A DNA stretch of 14,377 bases from Candidatus Poribacteria bacterium (lineage in GTDB: Bacteria; Poribacteria; WGA-4E; DTYX01), in contig DTYX01001055.1 of the NCBI GenBank assembly GCA_012961655.1, positions 1-14,377 on the forward strand, written 5' to 3'. Position numbers and translations under genes: made by a program. Below the pieces are notes generated by a model. The model was not told the origin of the DNA. It did not search any database and worked only from the letters and a program-made list of their open reading frames with translations. Below are positions 1-7,389 of this stretch, piece by piece (position 1 is the stretch's first letter; each line of letters begins with the position of its first letter).

Positions 1-39
1 GACGCGGAAGAATATGCCAAGGATATTGTCGGGGCATAG
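1..39 (+). CDS. C-terminal tail of an upstream gene (partial)
   Basis: An open frame enters from the left edge and ends at a TAG at 37-39, giving 12 residues that end DIVGA. The codons look ordinary, but the piece is too short to name or to prove it is coding. Other frames close at similar places, so this is only a reasonable guess for the end of the preceding gene. Confidence 0.25.
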   Translation, partial: DAEEYAKDIVGA

Positions 40-100
40 TGTAAGGGTAAGTAGGACGAGTTATATAAATCCAAGTTGAAATTTTTAAGTCTGAAAGATT

Positions 101-154
101 GGATGAATGGAAGGCTGGAGGGATGGAAACAAACCATCCATCCTTCCATCCATT
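101..154. repeat. GGATGG-rich imperfect hairpin
   Basis: The stretch 101-126 is rich in GGATGG/GGAAGG. It is followed by an A-rich spacer (about 127-133) and by the complementary CCATCC/CCTTCC-rich stretch 134-154. The arms pair imperfectly with a small bulge. It lies in a gap upstream of the GH4 pseudogene. It has no U-tract and so is not a classic terminator. A dispersed palindromic repeat is more likely. Confidence 0.55.
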
Positions 155-186
155 TCTGTACCTTACTGCTGATTTAAAGTTAAGGA

Positions 187-192
187 TATAAT
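187..192 (+). promoter_or_regulatory. Possible -10 box upstream of the GH4 pseudogene
   Basis: A perfect TATAAT lies 26 bp before the ATG at 219. The best -35 match at a usable spacing (TTACTG, 163-168, 18-bp spacer) is poor, so promoter activity is uncertain. Confidence 0.3.
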
Positions 193-218
193 TTCATAAA
201 AATGAAAGGAACGTTTTC

Positions 219-903
219 ATGCCTAAAATTACACTTATTGGCGCGGGGAGTTTTGGATTTGGAAGAAGGTTGCTTGCTGATGTTTTATCTTTTCCTGAGC
301 TCAGCGAAAGTCGTATATCCCTTATGGATATTGATGAACAGAAACTTGCCCTGGTCGAAGCGTTGACGAATAAATTGCTCAGAGATACAGGTGTCGACGC
401 TACAATAGAAGTTACGTCCGACCGTAAATCGGCTTTGGATGGCGCAGACTATGTTCTGACGACGATAAGAGTCGGCGACGATTATGATTTGGACAAGGGT
501 ATTCCCTTGAAATACGGACATTTCGGCTACTTTGTGACCGAATCGACCAGACACATGTCGGAGTACGTTCCCTACTTCCGCAAACGTAGGGATATCATGG
601 AGAAATTTTCCCTTCAACCGTCTTCGTCCACTTCCCCAAAGAGAAGATAACTCTGAACCGTACTGCGGAGTATGCCTCTTACATTATTCATTCCATCGAA
701 ACAGGTGTTTCCAGAATGGTGAATGTAAACGTCGATAATACTGGCTTGGTCACGAATCTACCTGATGGATGTTGCGTGGAAGTGCCATATTTCATGCCCT
801 CGCCCTTGACCCGTTGACCGCTGCGGTTCTGTCGTTAGATGAGATTCGGAGGATGTTTGATGAAATGTTTGAGGCTCAAACGGAATATTTGGAAGGCTTC
901 TAG
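219..903 (+). pseudogene. Decayed GH4 (alpha-galactosidase/alpha-glucosidase type) NAD-dependent glycosidase
   Basis: The first frame (219-650) begins with a Rossmann NAD-binding start, IGAGSFGFG at residues 7-15, as in GH4 enzymes (MelA/AglA/LplD). At about 518 it jumps from the early GIPLKYG segment straight to the late FGYFVTESTRHMSEYVPYF segment. This loses the middle of the enzyme, including the NP, CH and NH motifs that hold Mn2+ and substrate. A frameshift near 605-618 moves the homology to a second frame (LNRTAEYASYIIHSIETG, then TNLPDGCCVEVPYF). A second deletion/frameshift near 792 moves it to a third frame (LDPLTAAVLSLDEIRRMF), ending at TAG 901-903. About 228 codons remain of the usual 430-470. 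An SD-like AAAGGAA precedes the ATG. No active enzyme is expected. The original substrate cannot be told. Confidence 0.85.
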
Positions 904-975
904 AGCATTGCATGAATCAAAAGTGGCAGCGACACATTTACTGAATTTTCGGGTCAGGCCAGCAGAAGAGGTCAA

Positions 976-1004
976 TTGACAAATTTTGCCCGTTATGGTA
1001 TTAT
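976..1004 (+). promoter_or_regulatory. Sigma70-type promoter for the AI-2E/der/plsY run
   Basis: A perfect -35 TTGACA (976-981) is followed after 17 bp by TATTAT (999-1004), one mismatch from the -10 consensus. It sits 30 bp before the start codon at 1035, with AGGAG at 1023-1027 as the ribosome site. This is the strongest plus-strand promoter in the window. Confidence 0.7.
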
Positions 1005-1034
1005 ACTAAACATATTCATTTCAGGAGCTAAGAG

Positions 1035-2366
1035 ATGTCGAATACAGAATCGACCAACCGAAGTGTAGCTATAGCTATCGTCGCCGTTGCTATTGCGTTC
1101 ACCTGGCTTGGATATGCCTATCTGAAAGGCCCTGATTACAAGGGGTCAGATGGTCAGAGTATATTATTGTTGCACACAATAATTCCGATAGCCTTAATTA
1201 TTCTCCTTTTTAAACTAAGACATATTCCCCAAGTAAATATTCCCGTTTATGTTGCTATGGCTCTAATTGTGATATGGATATTTGTAAAGCTTTTAAATAT
1301 CCTAATGCCGTTCATCCTGGGTTTTGCCCTGGCATATATGTTCCGCTTTGTGCTTGACGCGTTGATGGAAATTCCGCTGCCGGGCGGCAAGCGGATACAA
1401 CTACAGAGAAGATGGGCGCGCCTTATTCTTGTCATCATCACTATCTTAGCGCTCGGGGGACTGGCGATATATATCCCTCAGGTTATCGACCAATCACAAC
1501 AGATGGGTAAAGGTATTGCAGAGTTTTATAACGAAACTTTAGTTCCACAGACGCAATTGTTGGTAAAAAAACTGCAAGCTCTCGATGAGAGAATGGGCAC
1601 GGATGTTATCGAAAAAGCGACTTTATATGTTCAGCAGAAATGGGCTGAAATTACTGCGACCGCAACATCACTGCTGGGCAAAATTCTGTCTTTTCTCGGT
1701 AGTACAATGGGTACTGTCGCTGGAGCTGCTGCCACAGGTTTTCTGGCGCTTATCGTGTTTATTTACGCCGTCAAATCCTTCGATTCATATATGATGGGAT
1801 TTTGCAATTTATTCCCCGAAGATAAACGGGCAGCGGTAATCAGATACGCCTCTGAGATTGATAATAACATGAAATCATTCCTGCGGGGACAATTTACCGT
1901 GATTGTAATTATCAGCGCCATATCGACGCTTGCATACGGGATTATTGGAGTGCCATTTTTTCTCTTCATCGGTATCATTGCTGGAATTTGCAATGCCATT
2001 CCCACGGTTGGGCCTGCTATCGGCGGAATTTTTGCCTTTATCGCTCTGCTTGCGGGCTATGCCTCAGACCAGTATGCCGCAAAGTGGTTGTTGGTTCGAG
2101 GATTAGCCCTGCTTGGCGTCATTTTTGGCATTCAAGCCATGGATAATTCGATGATTTCTCCTAGAATCATGAGTAAGGCTGTCGATGTAGACCCCTTGCT
2201 CATCATGCTTGGCATTTTCGTCGGCACGGTCATCTTCGGTTTCTGGGGCGTCCTCTTAGCAATCCCTAGCATTGTAATAATAAAATCTTGCATCGAAGTG
2301 TCGCACGAATTACGTCAGGAAGAACAGATGGAGAAGTACGCCGAAGAGGTGGTTGAGCATGAGTAA
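1035..2366 (+). CDS. AI-2E family transporter (PF01594) membrane protein
   Basis: This is a 443-residue polytopic inner-membrane protein. Hydrophobic segments lie at about residues 11-30, 42-60, 70-102, 128-150 and 222-246, with several more from 283 to 417. The family signature is in the last third: GIIAGICNAIPTVGPAIGG (313-331) and the later DVDPLLIMLGIFVGTVIFGFWGVLLAIP stretch (384-411). Members include TqsA/YdiK/PerM-like exporters. Some are linked to AI-2 or Na+/H+ movement, but most have no known substrate. The N-terminus carries about two membrane segments more than minimal members. The ATG follows AGGAG by 7 nt. It is the first gene of a likely operon, and its last 8 bp overlap der. 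The family call is firm, but the substrate is unknown. Confidence 0.9.
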   Translation: MSNTESTNRSVAIAIVAVAIAFTWLGYAYLKGPDYKGSDGQSILLLHTIIPIALIILLFKLRHIPQVNIPVYVAMALIVIWIFVKLLNILMPFILGFALAYMFRFVLDALMEIPLPGGKRIQLQRRWARLILVIITILALGGLAIYIPQVIDQSQQMGKGIAEFYNETLVPQTQLLVKKLQALDERMGTDVIEKATLYVQQKWAEITATATSLLGKILSFLGSTMGTVAGAAATGFLALIVFIYAVKSFDSYMMGFCNLFPEDKRAAVIRYASEIDNNMKSFLRGQFTVIVIISAISTLAYGIIGVPFFLFIGIIAGICNAIPTVGPAIGGIFAFIALLAGYASDQYAAKWLLVRGLALLGVIFGIQAMDNSMISPRIMSKAVDVDPLLIMLGIFVGTVIFGFWGVLLAIPSIVIIKSCIEVSHELRQEEQMEKYAEEVVEHE

Positions 2367-3690
2367 ACCGATTGTAGCCATTGTCGGTAGACCAAATGTC
2401 GGTAAATCGTCGTTATTTAATCGTCTTATCAAAAAAAGGATAGCCGTTGTTCATGATATCCCTGGGGTCACCCGCGACAGGATTTATGCCGACGTCAATT
2501 ATCATGATAGAACGTTCACACTGGTCGATACGGGTGGTTTAGTTCCATTTCCCGACGATGATTTAATTGACCTGGTTCGACTTCAGGCGCAAACCGCCAT
2601 AGATGAAGCCGAAGTGATTCTCTTTGTCGTCGATGTCATCGAAGGTCTGACACCTCAAGATATGATTATCGCAGAGATACTCCGCAAGACGCAGAAACCG
2701 GTTTTTGTCGTGGCAAATAAAGCGGATAATCCAAACCTTGATTATGGCGCCATGGAATTCTATCAACTCGGTTTGGATGACCCAATTCCCGTATCGGCAA
2801 TACATAATACGGGCACTGAGGATTTGTTGAATGAAGTTGTGTTTGCCCTTCCCCCCCCTTCTTCCCTCCCGTCAACGGAGGGGAGTGAGGAGGGGAGAGT
2901 AAAAATTGCTGTCGTGGGACGACCCAATGCTGGTAAATCATCGTTGATTAATGCCATCTTAGGAGAAGAGAGAGTCATTGTTGATTCTAAACCGGGCACG
3001 ACTCGAGATGCCGTGAACATGACCTTTCACAGAGATGGCGTCTCTTTTGAATTGATTGATACCGCCGGCTTAAGGCGAAAATCGAGAATAACGGATGAAT
3101 TGGAACAATATAGCATAAGCAGAGCTATCCGTGGCGTTCGCGAGAGCGATATCGCCTGGCTGGTTCTGGACGTTACAAGGGAGATATCACAGCAAGATAA
3201 AGCAATCGCTAATTTTATCGCTGACCGCGGGAAGGCGTGTATTTTAGCGGTCACCAAGTGGGACTTAGTTGAGAAAGATAATGACACCTATAACCAATAT
3301 ATGGCGGGACTACAATATGAGTTGCCACATCTCAGTTATGTCCCCGTTTTGTTTGTCTCCGCAGTAACTCGACAGAGAGTTATGAAATTGCTAGATTTAA
3401 GCCTGATGATTAACCGAGAATACTCAATGCGTATACCGACTCACGAACTGAATGTCGCTTTATCTAAGGCGACATCCGCACATCAACATCCAATCGTAGA
3501 GGGCAAACGCCCATCGCTAAAATACATCACACAAGTTGATATTAGACCGCCGACTTTTGTTATTTTTACTAACCATCCTACAGGCATTCGTCCTGACTAT
3601 GAATCTTACCTGATAAGCAACATCAGGGAATATTTTGGCTTTGTGGGCGCGCCGATTCGGATTCGGTATCGGCAGTCCACTCGGACTTAG
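2359..3690 (+). CDS. der: Ribosome-assembly GTPase Der (EngA)
   Basis: Der is a double-domain GTPase that helps assemble the 50S ribosomal subunit in the cytoplasm. The first G domain shows GRPNVGKSS (10-18), PGVTRD (35-40), DTGG (57-60), NKAD (120-123) and SAI (146-148). The second shows GRPNAGKSS (187-195), PGTTRD (212-217), DTAGL (234-238), TKWD (299-302) and SAV (334-336). A KH-like C-terminal domain follows, with TFVIFTNHPTGIRPDYESYL at 399-418. The length of 443 is normal. I chose ATG 2359, which has AGAGG 9 nt upstream. The in-frame TTG at 2353 would be too close to that site. The linker between the G domains (about 164-180) is encoded by an imperfect palindrome, described separately. 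The downstream neighbour plsY is a common arrangement. Confidence 0.96.
   Translation: MSKPIVAIVGRPNVGKSSLFNRLIKKRIAVVHDIPGVTRDRIYADVNYHDRTFTLVDTGGLVPFPDDDLIDLVRLQAQTAIDEAEVILFVVDVIEGLTPQDMIIAEILRKTQKPVFVVANKADNPNLDYGAMEFYQLGLDDPIPVSAIHNTGTEDLLNEVVFALPPPSSLPSTEGSEEGRVKIAVVGRPNAGKSSLINAILGEERVIVDSKPGTTRDAVNMTFHRDGVSFELIDTAGLRRKSRITDELEQYSISRAIRGVRESDIAWLVLDVTREISQQDKAIANFIADRGKACILAVTKWDLVEKDNDTYNQYMAGLQYELPHLSYVPVLFVSAVTRQRVMKLLDLSLMINREYSMRIPTHELNVALSKATSAHQHPIVEGKRPSLKYITQVDIRPPTFVIFTNHPTGIRPDYESYLISNIREYFGFVGAPIRIRYRQSTRT
2847..2897 (+). repeat. C-rich/G-rich imperfect palindrome inside der
   Basis: A C-tract with TTCCCTCC (2847-2869) faces a G-rich arm (2876-2897) across a short loop. 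CTTCCCTCC and GGAGGGGAG pair with one wobble, and pairing continues imperfectly outward. It encodes the low-complexity linker PPPSSLPSTEGSEEG. It resembles intergenic dispersed palindromes that sometimes settle in permissive linkers. Confidence 0.5.
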
Positions 3691-3763
3691 ACTCCGCATA
3701 GTTGACTTATAACAATCAAGCGTATTGTCGCTCAAAACACGAAACGAGGTGTGTGAATACAAG

Positions 3764-4465
3764 ATGCTAATGTCTGTTCTCCGAAACAAGTATATCGCCA
3801 GATTCCTAATTTTGGGCGTAGCAGCAGCTTTTATTACAGTAACGTTGATGTCCGGCCATCCTCTTGCTATATATAGCATTCCAATATTGCTGAGTTATTT
3901 AGTCGGCGCCATTCCATTTGGATACATTATCGGAAGGCTATGGAAAGGTATCGATATTCGCGAATACGGCAGCGGGAATATCGGTTTCACCAATGTATTG
4001 CGCGCTATCGGAACAGTTCCAGGTTTCATCGTAATGCTTCTGGATATCGGCAAAGGCGTCGCTGCAGTTGTGGGGATTGCCAGATTAGGTGAGGCAAACT
4101 TAACGATTTTACCGGTGTTGTGCGGGATAGCATCAATTATCGGCCACAACTGGACGATATATCTTAACTTTAAAGGCGGAAAAGGTATTGATACAACTAT
4201 CGGTGTCTTCATTGCGCTTGAACCGATAGCGACAGTCATATCCCTGATTGTTTGGGTTATCGCAGTAGCAATTACACGCTATGTCTCTTTGGGGTCATTG
4301 CTTTTTGTCATCTGTTTACCTCTTGCTACTTTGGCAATAAAGCAAGACATAACAGCAGTATTGGTAGCCGCAATTCTTGCTATGTTATTTGCGATATACA
4401 AACACCGAAGCAATATAGTACGTTTGCTAAATGGAACGGAACGGAAGATAGGTCAAAAAGTATAA
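3764..4465 (+). CDS. plsY: Glycerol-3-phosphate acyltransferase PlsY
   Basis: PlsY moves an acyl group from acyl-phosphate to glycerol-3-phosphate, giving lysophosphatidic acid, the first step of membrane phospholipid synthesis at the inner membrane. The family motifs are present: YGSGNIGFTNVLR (68-80), then GHNW with FKGGKGID (127-143), then KHRSNIVRLLNGTE (213-226). Motif 2 reads GGKGIDTT where GGKG(V/I)AT is usual. At 233 residues it is longer than the usual ~200, because an extra hydrophobic segment (about 10-30) precedes the canonical first helix. ATG 3764 is preferred, with GAGG about 14 nt upstream. ATG 3770 is an alternative, and TTG 3725 would only add an uncharacteristic leader. It follows der by 73 bp. 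Confidence 0.92.
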   Translation: MLMSVLRNKYIARFLILGVAAAFITVTLMSGHPLAIYSIPILLSYLVGAIPFGYIIGRLWKGIDIREYGSGNIGFTNVLRAIGTVPGFIVMLLDIGKGVAAVVGIARLGEANLTILPVLCGIASIIGHNWTIYLNFKGGKGIDTTIGVFIALEPIATVISLIVWVIAVAITRYVSLGSLLFVICLPLATLAIKQDITAVLVAAILAMLFAIYKHRSNIVRLLNGTERKIGQKV

Positions 4466-4478
4466 AGAGAGAACTCGG

Positions 4479-4505
4479 AAAGTCGAAATATGAATTTCGA
4501 CCTAC
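4479..4505 (+). repeat. 27-bp palindromic element, copy A (downstream of plsY)
   Basis: The arms GTCGAAAT (4482-4489) and ATTTCGAC (4494-4501) form a perfect 8-bp stem with loop ATGA. The whole 27-bp unit, including flanks AAA and CTAC, recurs identically on the minus strand at 14189-14215. Here it lies 14 bp past the plsY stop codon. It has no U-tract. Confidence 0.85.
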
Positions 4506-4559
4506 GATTAACCAGGTGTCGAAATGTCAGATTATGGCGAAGAGTTGGAAAGTTCTTAA

Positions 4560-4584
4560 AATCAGCGTAGTCAGATAATCAGCG
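4560..4584 (+). repeat. Short direct repeat upstream of the DUF362 gene
   Basis: AATCAGCG occurs at 4560-4567 and again at 4577-4584, 17 bp apart, with a related TAGTCAGAT between them. It is a low-complexity tract in the gap before the GTG start at 4612. It could be chance or a decayed repeat, and no promoter with a good -35 is seen. Confidence 0.3.
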
Positions 4585-4599
4585 GCTATAAAATGAGGC

Positions 4600-4605
4600 A
4601 GGTGA
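4600..4605 (+). promoter_or_regulatory. SD site fixing the GTG start of the DUF362 gene
   Basis: AGGTGA lies 6 nt before GTG 4612. No ATG with comparable support is in frame nearby. Confidence 0.6.
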
Positions 4606-4611
4606 AGAACA

Positions 4612-5448
4612 GTGTCAAAATCGGTAGCGCTGATAAAAAGAAGCACAGATGGTCGAAAATTGGCTTATGAAGCGTTGGTGGAGATAGCGGCGGAGGAGAT
4701 TCTAAAAAAGCGAAACAAAATTTTGATAAAGCCCAATATTACAGCAGCGATGCCAGCATCGACCGGAGTTACCACGCATGTGAGCATTGTGGAGGGAATT
4801 TTGCAATTTCTTTATGACAACGGCGTAAAAAATGCGGTCATCGGAGAGGGCGGCGGGTGTGACATAACTCAGGCTTACGAAAAGTTGGGATTTTCTCAGA
4901 TTGCCCGCAAATACGGCGTGCCACTAACGGATTTCAACAGAGAACCTGAAGTCATCGTCAAAGTCCAAAAACCGCTTGTCCAAGACGCATTCGGGTTGGC
5001 GAAAACCGTTACAGAGTGTGATTGCATCATCAATCTGCCATGTCTGAAGGTACATAAATGGGAAAGTCGGGTCACGTTGTGCATGAAGAACATGATGGGA
5101 TGCATTGCCCGCAATCGCAGCATCATGCACCGAAACTTCAATCAACGGCTGATGGATTTGTTGAGCGTTACCAATAGGTCCGAGGTGAATATCATCGATG
5201 GCATTGTGGGACTTGAAGGCGATGAAATCCATGGCAATCCCGTCGGCGTGGGGGTCGTTATCGCCAGCCGCGATTGGGTGGCTGCGGATGCCGTTGGAGC
5301 GGCAGTGATGGGATTCTCTGAAGGCGAAGTCGAGCATATCCCGCTGGCGGAACAGCATGGCTTCGGCACTGGGACATTATCGAATATCGAACTTCGCGGC
5401 GCCAGTATCGAATCCGTCAGGAAACCTTTTAAACATGGAAGAGATTAG
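4612..5448 (+). CDS. DUF362 domain protein
   Basis: This 278-residue protein matches the DUF362 (PF04015) pattern: an N-terminal block ending ILIKPNI (38-44), STGVTTHVSIVEGILQFL (51-68), GEGGG, and a central CIINLPCLKVH...CMKNMMGC region. It then has an NIIDGIVGLEGDEIHGNPV segment and ASRDWVAADAVGA. DUF362 proteins have no settled biochemical role, and many occur beside or fused to ferredoxin-like clusters. This one has no CxxCxxCxxxC cluster, but several Cys sit around the central motif (CDC, PC, LC, GC). The GTG start is supported by AGGTGA ending 6 nt upstream. No signal peptide or membrane helix is evident. It lies 146 bp after plsY and may share its transcript. Confidence 0.8.
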   Translation: MSKSVALIKRSTDGRKLAYEALVEIAAEEILKKRNKILIKPNITAAMPASTGVTTHVSIVEGILQFLYDNGVKNAVIGEGGGCDITQAYEKLGFSQIARKYGVPLTDFNREPEVIVKVQKPLVQDAFGLAKTVTECDCIINLPCLKVHKWESRVTLCMKNMMGCIARNRSIMHRNFNQRLMDLLSVTNRSEVNIIDGIVGLEGDEIHGNPVGVGVVIASRDWVAADAVGAAVMGFSEGEVEHIPLAEQHGFGTGTLSNIELRGASIESVRKPFKHGRD

Positions 5449-5455
5449 GATTCTA

Positions 5456-5902
5456 CTAATCTTGTCCGGCAGAGCCATAAAGCTCAATACTTTTTATCTC
5501 AGCAATTTCGGCGGTACCCCAGGCGAGCCTTTTTTTTGCGCGCCCGCTCGATTGGACTAACTTGATGCCATCAGTCGTCATCGCCATCCTCAGTTCATAA
5601 GAACCTTGAATGGTACCTTTGATTTCCTTGATTTTGTGCCACATATCTTTCTCTTTTTGCCCGTAGACCGTCAAATTCGAGACAGGTCCATTTGTGTAAA
5701 TGACAATTTTCTGAATCGAGCGTCTTTTAGGCAACGAAAATTTATAAATTTGGGCTATTGAGGGATAGTACGCGCCGGATTTGGTCAACTTCATGCCCTG
5801 GTCGACTCGAACTAACTCACCTTGTTCCATAAGCGCGGCACATCCAATGAAACACCCTATCATAAAACAAAATAGAATTTTGTTTATCATTACATTCTTC
5901 AT
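5456..5902 (-). CDS. Small predicted lipoprotein of unknown function
   Basis: This is a 148-residue protein starting MKNVMINKILF, with a hydrophobic stretch and a lipobox-like FIGC ending at Cys21, so it is probably a membrane-anchored lipoprotein. The frame stays open upstream to 6103, but that part is cysteine-rich and lacks secretion features, so I take ATG 5902. ATG 5914 and 5890 are alternatives, and no strong SD is present. The mature part alternates beta-like segments (KIVIYTNGPVSNLTVYG, then DGIKLVQSS, then IKSIELYG). That pattern recalls a discoidin/F5-8C-like beta sandwich, but this is only a pattern impression. It converges on the DUF362 gene with 7 bp between stops and diverges from the MFS gene. 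Confidence 0.6.
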   Translation of the reverse strand: MKNVMINKILFCFMIGCFIGCAALMEQGELVRVDQGMKLTKSGAYYPSIAQIYKFSLPKRRSIQKIVIYTNGPVSNLTVYGQKEKDMWHKIKEIKGTIQGSYELRMAMTTDGIKLVQSSGRAKKRLAWGTAEIAEIKSIELYGSAGQD

Positions 5903-5933
5903 CTTTATATCCATGGGTACTGTCAAATGAAAT

Positions 5934-5957
5934 TTAACCACGAAGGCACAAAGACAG
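5934..5957. repeat. AACCACGAAGGCACAAAG-type repeat tract
   Basis: The divergent gap between the lipoprotein and MFS genes holds TTAACCACGAAGGCACAAAG followed by ACAG. It has the short (A/C)CACGAAG/CACAAAG rhythm of a repeat type that I recall from intergenic regions of many environmental bacteria. Only about two to three units are present here. A role is unknown. Confidence 0.4.
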
Positions 5958-6001
5958 AATTTTTCCTTTAATGCAAGCCGATACACAATTGACAAAATTT
6001 T

Positions 6002-7174
6002 ATGAAGAATTCCCAAAATTTGATTAAAAATAACCTCGCTTACGTTCCTGCGCTGTTGATGGATATATCTCTGACCTGCACATACACTAGCATCGCTTTC
6101 CACGCGAAATACTTAGGAATCTCCTCAACGATTTTGGGGCTCATAATCGCTTCAGCTACTGCATTTTTTGTCTTTCTTTCTGTCCCATTCGGCCGCATTT
6201 CCGACCGCGTTGGGCGAACGTTAATGTTGTATGTTGCCTGTATTCTCGTCGGCTTCGTTAATCTGTTGATGCCATTTTTCTATCGCGGCGCCATTTCCCT
6301 CGCGCTTATGGCTCCCATCATTGGCGCCAGTCAGGCGCTCTTCTGGCCCATCTATGAAGCGTGGCTTGCTGAACGCGTTGGCGGAGGAGATTTGCTCAAA
6401 CGCATCCGCAACTTCAATCTGTTTTGGACTATCGGGGTGACATTCGGCCCATTTATCGCAGGCAACGTATATGGAGTAAATCATACCCTCCCATTTTACA
6501 TCACTGTTACAGCAAGCATGGTGAACCTCATCATTATCGTCAGTCAGACGAATATATACGGTAAGGACGAAGGTTCCGCATCAATGGATGAAACTGTGTG
6601 CATTTCTCCAGGGATTCGCAGGATATATCTGCATATCGCCTGGATAGCTAATTTCGCGTCATGGTTCACACTGGGCATTTTGCGCAATATAGCTCCCAAA
6701 CTGATGCTGCAAATGGGCATCCGAGAACGAACTTTCGGCAACCTTATGCTTGTCAATGGCTTATCACAATTTTTGATGTTTCTTTTTTTGGGGACGCCTT
6801 ACTTGCGAAGATGGCACTACAGATTATCTCCTTTATTGGCATTCCAATTCGCTGGCGTTATCGGTTTCTTTATTATTTGGATTGTAACGAATATTCCGTT
6901 ATGGCTATTGGCATTTTTTGCAATCGGGACAACATCGGGAATGACTTACTTTTGCAGTATCTATTATAGCCTGCATGGACACGTTGACAAAGGCGCCAAA
7001 AGCGGCTTTCACGAAGCCATACTGGGCGGCGGTGCATTGCTCGGTCCATTTCTCGGCGGCGCACTAGCTGATCTTTTCGGTCTCAAAAGTCCGTATCTGC
7101 TGTGCGTTATGGTCATATTCATAAGTATGATGGGGGAAATTTATATTCAGCGGAAGAGAGCCAAAGAGGCATGA
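6002..7174 (+). CDS. Major facilitator superfamily transporter
   Basis: This is a 390-residue inner-membrane transporter of about 12 helices. The loop between helices 2 and 3 has motif A-like GRISDRVGRT (64-73). The central loop near 183-208 (DEGSASMDET) separates the two halves. The second half ends with GGGALLGPFLGGALADLFG (342-360). These fit the MFS_1 fold, but the substrate cannot be read from sequence, and a drug or sugar exporter is possible. ATG 6002 gives a natural short cytoplasmic tail, but no Shine-Dalgarno site precedes it. The gene diverges from the lipoprotein gene and converges on ppdK. Confidence 0.85.
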   Translation: MKNSQNLIKNNLAYVPALLMDISLTCTYTSIAFHAKYLGISSTILGLIIASATAFFVFLSVPFGRISDRVGRTLMLYVACILVGFVNLLMPFFYRGAISLALMAPIIGASQALFWPIYEAWLAERVGGGDLLKRIRNFNLFWTIGVTFGPFIAGNVYGVNHTLPFYITVTASMVNLIIIVSQTNIYGKDEGSASMDETVCISPGIRRIYLHIAWIANFASWFTLGILRNIAPKLMLQMGIRERTFGNLMLVNGLSQFLMFLFLGTPYLRRWHYRLSPLLAFQFAGVIGFFIIWIVTNIPLWLLAFFAIGTTSGMTYFCSIYYSLHGHVDKGAKSGFHEAILGGGALLGPFLGGALADLFGLKSPYLLCVMVIFISMMGEIYIQRKRAKEA

Positions 7175-7204
7175 CGTTGACCTGCAAATCAAAATATTCA
7201 AGCA

Positions 7205-7342
7205 TTAAAGACGTCTGCGCCGTTTAGCGCGCTTGTAGATATTTTCTCTTGTACCAAGAGTTGTTACAATAATTTGTTCGTCTTCAATAATGTAAGGCTT
7301 CCTCCGGTTTATCCGTCTCGAACTATTCCATTTTTGGCACAT
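7205..7342 (-). pseudogene. Short Arg-rich ORF, probable gene remnant
   Basis: This 45-codon frame between the MFS gene and ppdK encodes a coding-like stretch: RRKPYIIEDEQIIVTTLGTR, then ENIYKRAKRRRRL and a stop at 7205-7207. The ATG at 7342 has no SD, and a hairpin lies directly upstream of it. It reads like the surviving C-terminus of a small protein. I do not recognise the family, and it could be noncoding. Confidence 0.3.
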
Positions 7343-7347
7343 CAATT

Positions 7348-7380
7348 AGAAACTGAGTTTTTAAGAAAAACTCAGTTTCT
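7348..7380. terminator. Perfect 15-bp hairpin between convergent genes
   Basis: AGAAACTGAGTTTTT (7348-7362) and its exact complement (7366-7380) flank a 3-nt loop. The hairpin lies 9 bp beyond the ppdK stop and 173 bp beyond the MFS stop. The T-rich inner stem could allow termination in either direction, though no separate U-tract follows. A dispersed palindrome is the alternative. Confidence 0.6.
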
Positions 7381-7389
7381 ACGCTTAAA

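Noticed and set aside
2353..2358. TTG start for der
   Set aside because: The SD AGAGG would be only 3 nt away; ATG 2359 has correct spacing and gives the usual N-terminus.
4252..4578. Plus-strand 108-codon frame overlapping the end of plsY
   Set aside because: It is out of frame with the plsY motifs and its tail is only the palindrome region read through.
4924..5358. Minus-strand 144-codon frame opposite the DUF362 gene
   Set aside because: It is antisense to conserved DUF362 sequence with no start signal.
5903..6103. N-terminal extension of the lipoprotein frame up to 6103
   Set aside because: It lacks secretion features, crosses the MFS start and the repeat tract, and would bury the signal peptide and lipobox.
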